Shown here piece after piece: positions 12,514 through 22,439 of a stretch of DNA of 47,500 nt; the first letter of the stretch is position 1; each line of letters begins with the position of its first letter. This stretch comes from Chrysomallon squamiferum (taxonomy: Eukaryota; Mollusca; Gastropoda; Neomphalida; Peltospiridae). The notes beneath the pieces were generated by a model. The model did no database searches. It was given only the letters and a program-made list of their open reading frames with translations, and had not been told where the DNA came from. The translations under genes were made by a program, and so were the position numbers. The stretch lies in assembly GCA_012295275.1 (NCBI GenBank), contig CM022668.1, forward strand, positions 2,565,489 through 2,612,988, in the 5' to 3' direction.

Positions 12514-12790
12514 CTAATAATAATAAAAATAATAATAATATCCTTTTTCATTCCTTTCATTTTCCTTCTTTTTTCATTTTTTCTTTTAATTTTTTCTTTC
12601 TTTCTTTAGTCTATTTTTTTATTTTCTTTTTCTTTTTCTTTCAGTCTATCTTTCCTCAATTATTTTTTTCTTCCTTCTCTCTTATCTTTTTTCTTTCTTT
12701 CTTTCTTTTTTCTTCCTCTCTCCCTTTCTTTCTTTCTCTTTTTTTTTTCCCTTTAATTCTCTTCTTCTTACTATTTTTTTCTGCTATAAC
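12311..12790. repeat. AAT/AAC trinucleotide array followed by polypyrimidine tract
   Basis: AAT units, a block of about 15 AAC units, then more AAT to about 12,540, followed by a TTTC/TTTTC/CTTC-rich pyrimidine strand to about 12,780. The poly-L, poly-Y and poly-V minus-strand frames come from the triplet repeat. The stretch 12,791-13,090 holds no recognised feature. Confidence 0.93.
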
Positions 12791-13091
12791 ACATTACTAA
12801 ATGACATTCACTTCATCCAGGTATTTACTTTATCCAGCTTTATTTTGTGTTCTGCAAAATCTCTTTCAGAAAAAAAACTCTCTCACATTGATTTTTGTTT
12901 CACTGCTGTACAAACTGCCTGTGATCCTAGGGTTACCACCAGTGAAAGGATAAATCTTTATGTCTTTTTAAATCTTTCTTTTGTATCTGTCATGATTTCA
13001 TTGATCTGACAGAAACAATAGGCTGAAAGCAATCGTCAAAATGATTGACTTCTGCAGTACGAATTGATCAAACCTTTTTGTTCAGAATAAT

Positions 13092-13175
13092 ATTGATGAT
13101 GATGATGATGATGATGATACTGATAATAATAATGATGATGATGATATTAATGACAATATTGTTTTGTTATTATTA

Positions 13176-13217
<42 letters not shown>

Positions 13218-13360
13218 CATTATTATTTTATTACTATTATTATTATTGTTGTTGTTGTTATTATTATTACTATTATTATTACTATTATTATCGTTATCAT
13301 TTTATTTCTATTATTATAACTGTTGTTGTTGTTGTTGTTATTATTATTATTATAACAAAA
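13092..13360. repeat. GAT-TTA-GTT trinucleotide array
   Basis: GAT units (13,095-13,145), then TTA units with ATC and GTT interruptions to about 13,355. The 111-residue plus frame (poly-M, I, L, C, Y) is repeat-derived. Confidence 0.93.
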
Positions 13361-13705
13361 AAAGAAATCAGAATATTTGAAAATGTATGATGTGTTTAAT
13401 AAATAAAATGTTTAATGTTAATAAAAGGCTAAAAATTATGAGATTATTAAAACTGTATCAACAAAAAACACATATACTAAAAAGACTGAGTACACTTCGC
13501 GCTATGAAACTGTAGAGTTATTTTGCGTGGCCTGACAAGAAGTACTTCATCACGTCCTAAGACAAATCTGTGATAATACAGTCACTCAGTGAGAGGCTGT
13601 GTGAAATATTGATCTGAGAATTCACTTCCATAACCCACACACTGCACACAACAAGTCAATAAACCTCCACAGAAAACAAATCTTTTTTCTTTTCATCTTT
13701 CTCAG

Positions 13706-13845
13706 TGTGTTCATTTCCCGTTCATATCGATACCCAGTCACAGACGTCGTCTTTGATGTCGGTGTACAAACATCCACGTCGTTACATGCAACATTACCTG
13801 GTTGAAGTTGTCGAGTGCAATGTGGAGATATTGCTGTATAAGTGA
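13706..13845 (+). CDS. Weak candidate terminal exon, unidentified
   Basis: A long pyrimidine tract ending in CTTTCTCAG (AG at 13704-13705) is followed by a frame open for about 45 codons to a TGA at 13843-13845. It enters in phase 2 and includes the segment SVYKHPRRYMQHYLVEVVEC. The base composition is less AT-rich than its surroundings and contains several CpG sites. I do not recognise the peptide. On the opposite strand the same DNA holds a possible 36-nt micro-exon (TATACAG acceptor, CAG/GTAATG donor at about 13,801) reading QYLHIALDNFNQ. At most one is real; both may be chance. Confidence 0.15.
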
Positions 13846-14280
13846 ATTAATGAATTTTATTTGTTTCTTGAATAGCTAGATATGTAATACCAGGTTTTAT
13901 TCAACATGTGCAGTCATTTGTTATGTTCAAATGATAAATATTTGATTGCGATGTCGTTAATGATATTAAACAGTTGTGAGTTTTATAAATTAAATATTTC
14001 ATTTCATCTGCATCATTACATCACTGGTTCTATTAAAACTTGTGTTTATTAACTGAATATGAATTAATAAATTTTATTTGCCATGTGTAAATAACATGCT
14101 ATTTCATCATTAATGGCATTAAATGAAGATTACAAAAGACATAATTAAAAAAACAATAAAAAACAGAAGTTAACCGATTATTTTCATTAATTTATCCAAT
14201 ATTTTGATTTAATAAATACTCAACGACAATAATTAAATTGCAAAATAAAAGAATAGTAATGAGTATGTTTTTAAAATGAC
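13846..14280. other. AT-rich DNA, nothing recognised
   Basis: No open frame of note, no repeat array, no recognisable motif cluster on either strand. Confidence 0.6.
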
Positions 14281-14281
14281 A

Positions 14282-14378
14282 CAGAACAATAACAACAATA
14301 ATATCAGTAGAAATAGTAACAGTAATAATAATTTGGATGACTGTAATGATGATAACAACAACATTAGCAATAATTAAA

Positions 14379-14409
<31 letters not shown>

Positions 14410-14816
14410 ATATTTAGTATTACTACTACTGCTACTACAAATAGTAATTATAATAATCACATGTAATATAATAATAATAATAATAATAATAATAAAATAA
14501 TAATCATAATAATTAGTATTACTACTACTACTACTACTAATTATTATTGTTAGTAGTAGTAATATTTGTATTATTATTATTATTATTATTATTATTAAAA
14601 TAATAGTAATAATGATAATAATAGTAATAATTTATAAGTAGTAGTAATAAAAATTATTATTATTTTTATTATTATTATATTATTATTAAAATAATAGTAA
14701 TAATGATAATAATAGTATTTATAATAATAAAATCACCCATAATAATAATAATAATAATAATAACAAAAACAAAAATAATAATAATAATAATAATAACAAA
14801 AAAGAACAATAAAACA
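14282..14816. repeat. Mixed AAT/TAC/TAG/ATT trinucleotide block with internal symmetry
   Basis: AAT, TAC, TAG and ATT runs alternate. Blocks such as AATAGTAATAATGATAATAA recur (about 14,602 and 14,691), and opposing AAT/ATT runs can pair, so the region can form several hairpins. Confidence 0.85.
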
Positions 14817-14849
14817 ATGTGTAACCCAGTACCGATGTAAGACTGTGTA

Positions 14850-15062
14850 GAACAAGAAGCGCTGCAGTCAGGAGAACAGTGTTTTAATGTTGACCTAGTT
14901 TCTCAGCAGACGTTTCACAAAAACTTCGCTTTTGCTCGCTTCTCTGATATACTCTTACAACTTTCTGTTTGGGACAACGAAAACAGTTATTCAGTCTGCA
15001 GTTTTGTCTGGGTAGAGCTATGCTTGTTATAAACTTACCTGCGTTTGTTGCAGTTACCTGAG
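14850..15062 (+). promoter_or_regulatory. Complex-sequence island upstream of a possible first exon
   Basis: Non-repetitive sequence with higher GC and CpG sites (CGCTGCAGTCAG, TTCGCTTTTGCTCGCTTC), directly upstream of an ATG with a good downstream splice donor (15,063-15,079). A TATA-like TTATAAAC lies near 15,028. Promoter or 5' UTR identity is inference. Confidence 0.2.
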
Positions 15063-15079
15063 ATGGAAGGACAAATCAG
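15063..15079 (+). CDS. Speculative short first coding exon
   Basis: ATG followed by five codons (MEGQI) and a near-consensus donor, CAG/GTATGT, at 15,079/15,080. The exon would end in phase 2, so it cannot splice in frame directly to the phase-0 C1 exon at 44,772; it would need another exon or belong to another transcript. There is no homology support. Confidence 0.1.
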
Positions 15080-15339
15080 GTATGTAATATTTTAAAACTG
15101 TTTCAGGCTGTAAGCGTATTGCAGTTTTTGAAGACTTTTGTTTTTTTTGTTTTTAGACATTTACGGAATACAGGCTGAATAATGAAAAAAATGACGTAAC
15201 TAAAACTGGAAATAGTAATTTAATACTTAGACCTATAGTGCAAAAGATGATGTAGTCTATATTTATCTGCAAATGCATGTGCATACATTCACACACACAT
15301 ATATATCAATGCATCTATCCTTACATGGAGGAATGCATG

Positions 15340-15739
15340 CATGCATACGCACATAAACAGATACTTAAATACACACAGAAATGCATACACTTACATAATA
15401 CACATGCATGCATGCAAACATACGTTTGTGCGTGTTAATGTGTATATTAAAATAATTATTTTTAAAACGAAAATTTTGCATCGTTTTATGTTAAAAGTAC
15501 AATCAAAATGTGCTTTGTACTAAAATAAAATTCTGTCAACTTTTCCACACACTGGGATAATAAAATACATAAAACAACTCTTTAAACATGTTCTATAATG
15601 GATATTACCAGTATGTTTATTTAACAACTTGTTTTAACTGTCTCATATATAGATCAATAAGAAAAAAGTTTATTCTCTAACAGATGATGGTCAAGCTACC
15701 TTTAATCTATTCACACATTATGCACATGCATTTACACTT

Positions 15740-15781
<42 letters not shown>
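15340..15781. repeat. CATA/ATGC-rich tract and (CA)n microsatellite
   Basis: Scattered CATA/TGCATGCA repeats at about 15,280-15,430 and an uninterrupted CA run at about 15,742-15,780. The sequence between is AT-rich and complex. Confidence 0.75.
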
Positions 15782-15783
<2 letters not shown>

Positions 15784-15884
15784 GTCCATAAGCATTTGAT
15801 TTTACTTTAAAAAAATCATTAGTCTGTTAAAATTTACTAATACTGAATCAGAAGGGAAAAGCTTTGATATCTAACATATGTCCA

Positions 15885-16085
15885 GGAAAGTATGCATGAA
15901 CCTTATTTATGAGAAAAGCTAATCAATTACATTATGTTGTACTACATCCTATCTACTAATTATGAGAACAGTTTCAGCCTTATGTTTCATATTTATTAAT
16001 GCAAAAAAATAAGATAATGCAAGAACTTTGCTAATCCTTGTCCTGTTTGTCCAGGAAAGCATGTTTGAACCTTATATGTGAGCCA
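15885..16085. repeat. Direct repeat about 162 bp apart
   Basis: TGTCCAGGAAAGTATGCATG at about 15,888 and TGTCCAGGAAAGCATGTTTG at about 16,050 both continue as 'AACCTTAT(T/A)T(A/G)TGAG', so a stretch of about 35 bp is repeated. From 16,086 to 16,600 only AT-rich DNA is seen. Confidence 0.65.
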
Positions 16086-16607
16086 TCCCATCAAACCAGG
16101 CATTAAGTCACATTTTGATGTTTTGAACATTTTCAGAATCTTTTCTCATAAATTTCATTTTGATCTTTCATTCATCTCTGTTCAGTTTTCCTGTCTAAAA
16201 ATTAATGAGCTGACAGCAGACAATGTTGTTGAAAATGTCTGTCATTTTTTTTTTCTCAGAAAAAAAGGCATCCAGCAAATAAAGAGTGTAAATAAAAATA
16301 CTCTAAAACACACCTTTAACATAAATATCTATCAGTTTCATCAGTGAATCAAAGAGACATATATTTTATATATAAAACCTTTTTAATAAAATATCAAAAA
16401 TCAGAAATTTGTTTATGTCACTCCACTATTACTGGATAAATCTGAATGTGACTTATGACTTGATTTAACGTGATGGGTCACACATTATTTATAGAAACTT
16501 AATATTTAATATTCTTACTGATTTGAAGCTTACATAACAAAGAAATAATCTTCAGCGTTTACAGAACTGAACACAAAGACCAGACACAAATTTTAATTCA
16601 CAGATTT

Positions 16608-16655
16608 GGGTGGCTGAGTGGGTGGGTGGTCTGTGGAGGTGGGTGTGTGGGGGAT
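16608..16655 (+). other. G-rich tract (weak quadruplex potential)
   Basis: Several GGG runs (near 16,608, 16,620, 16,624, 16,641 and 16,649) in a GGTGG context, rare in this AT-rich window. The loops are unequal, so it is a weaker quadruplex candidate than the one at 17,655. Confidence 0.5.
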
Positions 16656-16668
16656 CCGAGATTGACTC

Positions 16669-16803
16669 TGATAAGTGGATTACGAGATATAATCCCTCAC
16701 TAATCCGTCGCTAATCCCTGGCACTCAGGGGGGGATTAGACTGTCTCTGGTTTGACTCCGGTTATCTAGTCGTGGATATCTCGCAGAATGAGTCTGCTAT
16801 CTT
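16669..16803. promoter_or_regulatory. Phased cluster of TAATCC (K50 homeodomain) sites with GATA sites
   Basis: Five copies of TAATCC or its complement GGATTA start at 16677 (minus), 16690 (plus), 16701 (plus), 16712 (plus) and 16733 (minus). Start spacings are 13, 11, 11 and 21 bp, close to one or two helical turns. TAATCC is the known site of Otx/Pitx/Gsc-type (K50) homeodomains. GATA-type sites flank it: TGATAA at 16669, TTATCT near 16763 and CTATCT near 16798. The last two TAATCC sites lie in an inverted repeat (CTAATCCC and GGGATTAG). Enhancer function is inference. Confidence 0.4.
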
Positions 16804-17129
16804 TGAAGATATCTCAGATTTCCTCTGATTAAATTGATGAACACAAACAAATGTACAGGTAATAGCTTTCCTGTTCTAGTAATCCAGGTAAATTGAAACA
16901 GGTAAACAATGTCTCCTCTTTGAACTGTAATAAGAATATTTGAGTTATTGTTTGGTAAGCAGATCTGTGTGTTTGACTTGTCAGGGGAGCTGGGGTAGGG
17001 GGTCAGTTTGTGTAGATTTTTTTATTTTACTAAATAACTCTGGTGAGGTGAGAAAGAAAAAGATAAAAGTCTTTGTCAAAGTTTCAATGGATTTCTTTAT
17101 GTTAACAAAAACTCTTAATGTTTTAAAAT

Positions 17130-17436
17130 GTATGTACATACACACGTACATACACACTCACCGACAAACACACACATACATATATAATATACAAATGTAC
17201 ATACATACATACATACATATATAATATACAAATGTACATACATACATATATATAAACTGCATGCACACACGTGCACACATATACATACACAGACATATGC
17301 ACACATACATACATACATAATACACAAATATACATACATACACACATACATACATACATACAAACTTGCATGCACACACACACGTACACACACATACACA
17401 CACACACATACACACACACACACACACATACACACA

Positions 17437-17475
<39 letters not shown>

Positions 17476-17497
17476 ACACACACACACAGACAAGCAA
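17130..17497. repeat. CATA/CA compound microsatellite
   Basis: ACATACAT units, two copies of 'TATATAATATACAAATGTAC' (about 17,180 and 17,218), then mixed CA/CATA to about 17,490. The VCVCVY and HTYTH frames are by-products. Confidence 0.93.
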
Positions 17498-17654
17498 ACA
17501 CACACTAATAATACAAATACCGACACACTGAAACTGTGACCCTCAAATCAGTGCACTTGCACCTAATACACTCACCAGCTATTACACCAGTCACTTCACC
17601 GCTGACCAGGTGTGACTGAAGTGGACGTTACGAAGGTGAACCCACCACCTCTGT

Positions 17655-17669
17655 GGGTGGGTGGGTGGG
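17655..17669 (+). other. Ideal G-quadruplex motif G3T-G3T-G3T-G3
   Basis: GGGTGGGTGGGTGGG with three single-T loops, the class known to give very stable parallel quadruplexes. It lies in the most GC-rich non-repeat patch of the window (about 17,540-17,860), near a G-run at 17,822-17,830. Confidence 0.85.
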
Positions 17670-18019
17670 ATACTGTGAAGCGAGATGGGTGTGGCAGGAC
17701 CCATCGATCAGTGGGGTAACATGAAATGGTGTGAAAGAGCTGACAAACAGTGACACTGTACAACACTTGTTGTCCTTTATCTGCAGTTTGATGGGCGGGG
17801 TCGGCTCAAAGGTTTTTCTGGTGGGGGGGGTCACCTGGCGACAGGTGAAACGTTTTTTTTCAAACAGCTGGATTGAAAGAAAATAATGTTCTACATGAAG
17901 TAGTATCACTGAGGTGTCTGTACTGCTAGTACATTACTTCTACTGTTACTACTTCATTACTTTGATGTGTTTTACTAATAATATCATTGTTGTTACTATT
18001 AGTAGTAATAGAATGTGTG
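17670..18019. other. Complex sequence without a recognised gene
   Basis: A minus-strand 93-residue frame (17,628-17,909) crosses the GC-richer part and contains TPPTRKTFEPTPPIKLQIKD. I recognise no domain and see no splice context, so it is not called as a gene. Confidence 0.5.
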
Positions 18020-18027
18020 CACTACTG

Positions 18028-18083
<56 letters not shown>

Positions 18084-18345
18084 GCTACTGCTACTACTAC
18101 TACTGCTACTGCTGCTACTGCTACTACTACTACTACTATATTACTACTACTACTACTATTACTACTATTACTATTACTACTACTACTACAATTATTACTA
18201 TTACCACTGATATTACTATTCTACTACAACAACAAATACTACTACTACTACTATTCCTACTGTTACTACCACTTCCATTACTACTACTATGCTACTACTA
18301 CGCTACTACTATGGTACTAATGTTATTGGTACTACTTCTGTTATA
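18020..18345. repeat. (TAC)n trinucleotide array
   Basis: TAC units with TGC, TAT and TTAC interruptions. The poly-T, poly-L and poly-Y frames come from the triplet period. From 18,346 to 18,880 I see complex AT-rich DNA with no recognised gene. Confidence 0.93.
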
Positions 18346-18884
18346 ACTTGTACAGCTACTACTACTATCAATATTACTGCTGCCACTATAATCTATAAAG
18401 GTTAAACAAAAATAAAAACTTGCTCAGCAAACAATAACGGTGAAATATACAAACTATTTATTCACACCTGCACAGGTAAAGTTTAATACCGACTCACACC
18501 TGAACATCACCTGAAGCTGTTCATTAAGTGAAATATCAAACCTGACGTGTATCTCACGATTAGTGTCACCCTGTCACTATCACACAGTGACATCAGCAGT
18601 GACACTGAGCTGTGATGTTACTGAACACTCAGGTTTTATCTGTTGTGTATCATCAGTTGTATATTGTGTAATACACAACGTATTACATAGACTGTTGTGT
18701 ATTATCAGTTATCTTTCTTCATATATAAGGTATTACACATCTTGTTATACTGAAGTTAATATTACATGTGTAAATATCAAATATTGTTAAACAGATCTGA
18801 GCTCTTGTATTTTTATATCAGAGTCATTTATACAAGATAGGTTTACTATGATAAAAAATACTTTTATTCTGTATAATAATTATT

Positions 18885-19071
18885 ATGTGTATGTTTGTGT
18901 GTGTGAGTGTGTATTTCTACATGCATGAAACATGTGAATGCATATTTGTACAAATGTATATATGTATGTATTTAAGTCTGTATGTATGTATGTATGTATG
19001 TATGTATGTATGTATGTGTGTGTATGTATGTAGTTAGGTAGATGAATAGATAGGTATGTATTTACATAGAA

Positions 19072-19112
<41 letters not shown>

Positions 19113-19345
19113 TACCTATATATCTTTCTGTGTAAATACACACATACCTACATATTTACCTACTTATCTACACATACATACACATACATTAACATACATA
19201 CATACATACATACATACATACATACATACATACATACATACATACATAAACATACATACAAACATACATACATACATATATTCAGATGAATATATTCATA
19301 TAAATATTCATACATACACACATATACATATATATATAAATACTC
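18885..19345. repeat. TATG array / inverted repeat / CATA array
   Basis: (TATG)n at about 18,955-19,030 is mirrored by (CATA)n at about 19,165-19,280. Between them, TAGGTATGTATTTACATAGA (19,051) and its imperfect complement ending at 19,150 (TGTGTAAATACACACATACC) flank a (TA)n core at 19,075-19,104. The whole block can fold as one large hairpin, which is why similar open frames appear on both strands. Confidence 0.88.
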
Positions 19346-19675
19346 ATTAATACACAAAACCACATACACACTTGTTTAACCCCAAAACAACCACCACACA
19401 AAGAGAAGAACAACAAAAAAAAAAAAGTGACCAATAAAATAATTATAATAAACGAATCCATCAACAAATTCAGACTTCAATCTCCCGTAATGATATTTCC
19501 CCTGAACAAAACCTCCTTCATGCCTGTCAGTCTCTGTGACACACACACACCACTTCATTAACCCTTTGAGGGACAAGGTCAGGCTGGAGTTATTAGTTTT
19601 ATGATGTTCAGTTTGTCCTGTCTTTGTTTTAACTCGGCAGCAAGCTGGGATCTCACCACACAGCTGAGTTTTACA

Positions 19676-19772
19676 AATGTTTCTGTTGTTTAGTTCACTA
19701 GAACTGTCAGTTTGAAATATGGGATGTTGTAGGATCAAATCCTGATAACAGAATTTTGAAAAAAAAAAAAAA
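19676..19772 (+). mobile_element. tRNA-derived SINE relic with poly(A) tail (tentative)
   Basis: AGGATCAAATCCTG (19,731-19,744) resembles a Pol III B box (GGTTCGANTCC). About 35-45 bp upstream, TGTTGTTTAGTTCACTAGAA is a weak A-box candidate. A 14-base poly(A) at 19,759-19,772 ends the unit. This order fits a tRNA-derived SINE, but the A box is poor and no target-site duplication was identified. The long minus frame here (19,376-19,738) is treated as spurious. Confidence 0.35.
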
Positions 19773-19805
19773 TTTGTATTTATATATTTTCATTGTGATA
19801 TTTGT

Positions 19806-19895
19806 TATTATTGTTATTATCATTATTATTATTGTTGTTGTTGTTGTTATTGTTATTGTTATTGTTATTGTTATTGTTATTGTTATTGTTATTAC

Positions 19896-19931
<36 letters not shown>

Positions 19932-19970
19932 CATCATCATCACTGTTGTTGTTGTTGTTGTTGCTGCCAT
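19806..19970. repeat. TTA/GTT compound array with (ATTGTT)n core
   Basis: TTA and GTT triplets surround about eight copies of a hexamer, TTATTG, at about 19,846-19,890. Confidence 0.93.
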
Positions 19971-20284
19971 CAACATTATACTGAACCTACATACTCAGCA
20001 AAACTAAAAACTAAAATGTTTTTAAAAATTGCATTTTGGGAAGAATTGTTCTTTTTGTTTCCCCTCAGTGGATTCTGACTTGAAGTCAAGGTGTGCTGTG
20101 TTCTACCTGTGTTCTGACAATGACCTGATTAGTTTTACCTGCTGTCTATGAATACTCTGTTTGTGTTCAGCCTCTCCCCCCCCCTGGGGTCTGTTACGCA
20201 CTTGAATTGCCTTTCAGCGTAACTGGTCATTTGGAAGAAAAAATTAAACTGGTCACTTGAGGCGCTGTTTGACCTTTGTGTTGT

Positions 20285-20366
20285 TTTTGTCTTTCTGTTG
20301 TTCGTCTGTGTGTGTTGCTGTTCTTGTCTTTCTGTTGTTCGTCTGTGTGTGTTGTTGTTCTTGTCC
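20285..20366. repeat. 37-bp tandem duplication
   Basis: CTTTCTGTTGTTCGTCTGTG occurs at 20,291 and 20,328; the two copies are nearly identical. The frames through it on both strands are short and lack known domains. Confidence 0.85.
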
Positions 20367-20849
20367 ATTGTTCCATACCTTTGTCTGTCCCACTGTTCTT
20401 ATTCTTTTTTTTTTTTTTTGTCTTTTTTTTCAATGTTTTTAATTTTGGTAACTGTCAGGGTTTTTTTTCTAGTATGGTAAAGGTTTATAGTAAGTAGTCC
20501 ATCTATACATCTGTACATTAATTTGTTCTTCCGTCCAAAATTGTTTTTTTTAAATTTATCTTTCTCTGACATATAGTAGCTCATCTTTTTAAACTTTCTT
20601 TCAATTTTTAATTCATTATTATTTTCTTTCTTTAATTAATTAATTTGTTCTTATTATCTTATTCATTTATTCATTCTTTCTTTCCTTTATACACTTTCAT
20701 TCATTTGTCATTTTAATCATTCCTGTTTCTTCATCTTTTTACTACCCTTTACCTGTTTTCTGTCCATTCTTCCTTCCTTCTGTCCATCCTTCCTTCCTTC
20801 TGTCTATCACATAATCCAATAAAAGTATTTCTTTTTTGGGGTACTGCTC
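20367..20849. other. T/C-rich low-complexity DNA
   Basis: Poly(T) runs (20,406-20,419 and others), ATTCATT-type sequence, and a pair of TTCTGTCCATCCTTCCTTCC-type units at about 20,759-20,808. No gene seen. Confidence 0.7.
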
Positions 20850-20854
20850 AGTCT

Positions 20855-21175
20855 TTTTAGTGACTTTGCAAACACGGACACTTCAAAGAAAGGTTTATTT
20901 GCAATTCAAAGAGCTGTTACCTTTTAACTCGTTCCACTTTGACCTTTGACTCTGAGACGTCTGTGTGTCCAGTGGTCACAGCAATTAGATTTGTCCGTGC
21001 TGGAATTTCACACACGGTGGACGATGGTCAAACCTGAGCAGACCGACATAAAGGTGTAAAATCTTTGATGTGTGGTTGAGTGAACTTTTGCAGGTATGTG
21101 TGTACACCTGACTTTAACTCACCTGACATGCTCTGTTTTAGTGCTGCTTCCACTCACAAGGTAGGCAAAAGTATC
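20855..21175. promoter_or_regulatory. Candidate conserved non-coding element with DR1 and TCF-like sites
   Basis: About 300 bp of non-repetitive sequence with repeated stops in all frames I tried. It contains TGACCTTTGACTC at 20,940 (a near-DR1 nuclear-receptor site), two TTCAAAG sites (about 20,883 and 20,906; TCF/LEF consensus WWCAAAG) and GCAAACA (forkhead-like). Motif matches this short occur by chance. The claim rests on complexity contrast. Confidence 0.25.
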
Positions 21176-21228
21176 GCGAATAATTTTAAATTGTGTTTTG
21201 TGTCTGCGTTTGAAAATGTTAAGTTGTA

Positions 21229-21259
21229 TCTGTGTGTGTGTGTTTGTGTGTGTGTGTGT

Positions 21260-21326
<67 letters not shown>
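21229..21326. repeat. (TG)n-(GA)n compound microsatellite
   Basis: TG run, then about 33 GA units, with a further short GA run near 21,364-21,377. From 21,380 to 22,370 the DNA is AT-rich with a TTTA run at about 21,990-22,010 and no recognised gene. Confidence 0.95.
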
Positions 21327-21329
<3 letters not shown>

Positions 21330-22372
21330 AAAAAAACAGATAATGAAAACACATAATGGAGAAAGAGAGAGAGAGAGTAAACAACTGCATATTTCTGTGA
21401 ACAGTTATTTATGTGTGAAACAAGTATTTTGTATCTGTCAGTCCATGTATATCTGTCTGTCTGTCTATATACATATACCTATCTGTCTGCTATGTCTGTC
21501 TATCTTTTGCTCTCTCAGTTCTATGACTATGTGTATATCTGTATGTATTTATGTATGTATATGTTTACATAATTCATAAAAACACCTGTATTTGGATATT
21601 ACTTCTCAGTCTATGAAAAAACCCACACTGCTGATTGAACTGTACAGTCATGTGATATTTCCTGTATGTGATGTTCAATACAGTTTTATTAACACTGTCT
21701 GATACAAGTTAATCATGACTATTATAACAGACTTTTTTTTTTCTGTAATGAAGATAAGATGTGTTTAAGTAGAATCAGGTAAGAAAGATGTGTGATAATT
21801 ACAGGTAATGAGTTTTATCTAGACAGCTAATTAAGGTGTGTGATATATTAACAGTAGTGAAAAATTGATGACTGAAATGTGTGTGTGTGTGAGTTTGTGT
21901 GTTTGTTTGTGTTTGTGAGAGTGTGTATGTGTAAGAAATTGATAAAAATAGTTTAAAACAAGGTAAATAAGCCTAAAATAGTGTATATTATTTATTTATT
22001 TATTTATTTATTGTTTATTATAGAAGATTAAACAGTTTCACTTCAAGGCTGTTTCAAGTCACATTTCTAGGAAGGTGACAGTCAGCAAAGAAAGAAATGT
22101 TTTATCATATTTTGTAACAAATAAAAGAAATCATAAAATGACAGTTTCTGTCCTTGGGATTTGATATCAGAAGAATCCATTTTCAAACCTGATCATTGAA
22201 CCATAGAGATTCTTTGTCTGGATTATTCTTAATTCAGTTTGATTTTTGATTCTTTTTCTTATTTTTTTAAAATTAATTTATCAGTTAATTAATTAAATGA
22301 ATAATTAACTAACTGTGATTGATGTTGTGTTTATTTAAAAAATCATGACAAAAAATTCTAAATTGTGCTGAT

Positions 22373-22431
22373 GAGAATTGATCTTACAATCTATCATACT
22401 TGAAACCAGCGCTCAACCACAGAGCCACCAG
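22373..22431 (-). mobile_element. tRNA-like SINE relic, minus strand
   Basis: Read on the minus strand, TGGCTCTGTGGTTGAGCGCT matches the tRNA A-box region (TRGCNNAGTGG) well. It is followed about 40 nt later by GATCAATTCTC, a degenerate B box. The spacing is tRNA-like, but there is no cloverleaf with intact acceptor stem, so a SINE head is more likely than a tRNA gene. Confidence 0.5.
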
Positions 22432-22439
22432 TTGACAAA

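Noticed and set aside
12214-13380. Poly-Leu, poly-Tyr, poly-Val and poly-Ile frames resembling membrane proteins
   Set aside because: They are trinucleotide repeat translations. Hydrophobicity here is a result of TTA, TAT and GTT codons.
17628-17909. 93-residue minus frame as a coding exon
   Set aside because: The composition follows the local GC-rich patch. No recognisable domain or supporting splice sites were found.
20135-20433. Minus frames rich in Thr, Gln and Lys (20,135-20,433)
   Set aside because: They run through the 37-bp duplication and a poly(T) tract; no domain, no splice context.
22373-22431. Functional tRNA gene
   Set aside because: The A box is good but the B box is degenerate and no acceptor stem pairs across the ends, so a SINE relic is more likely.
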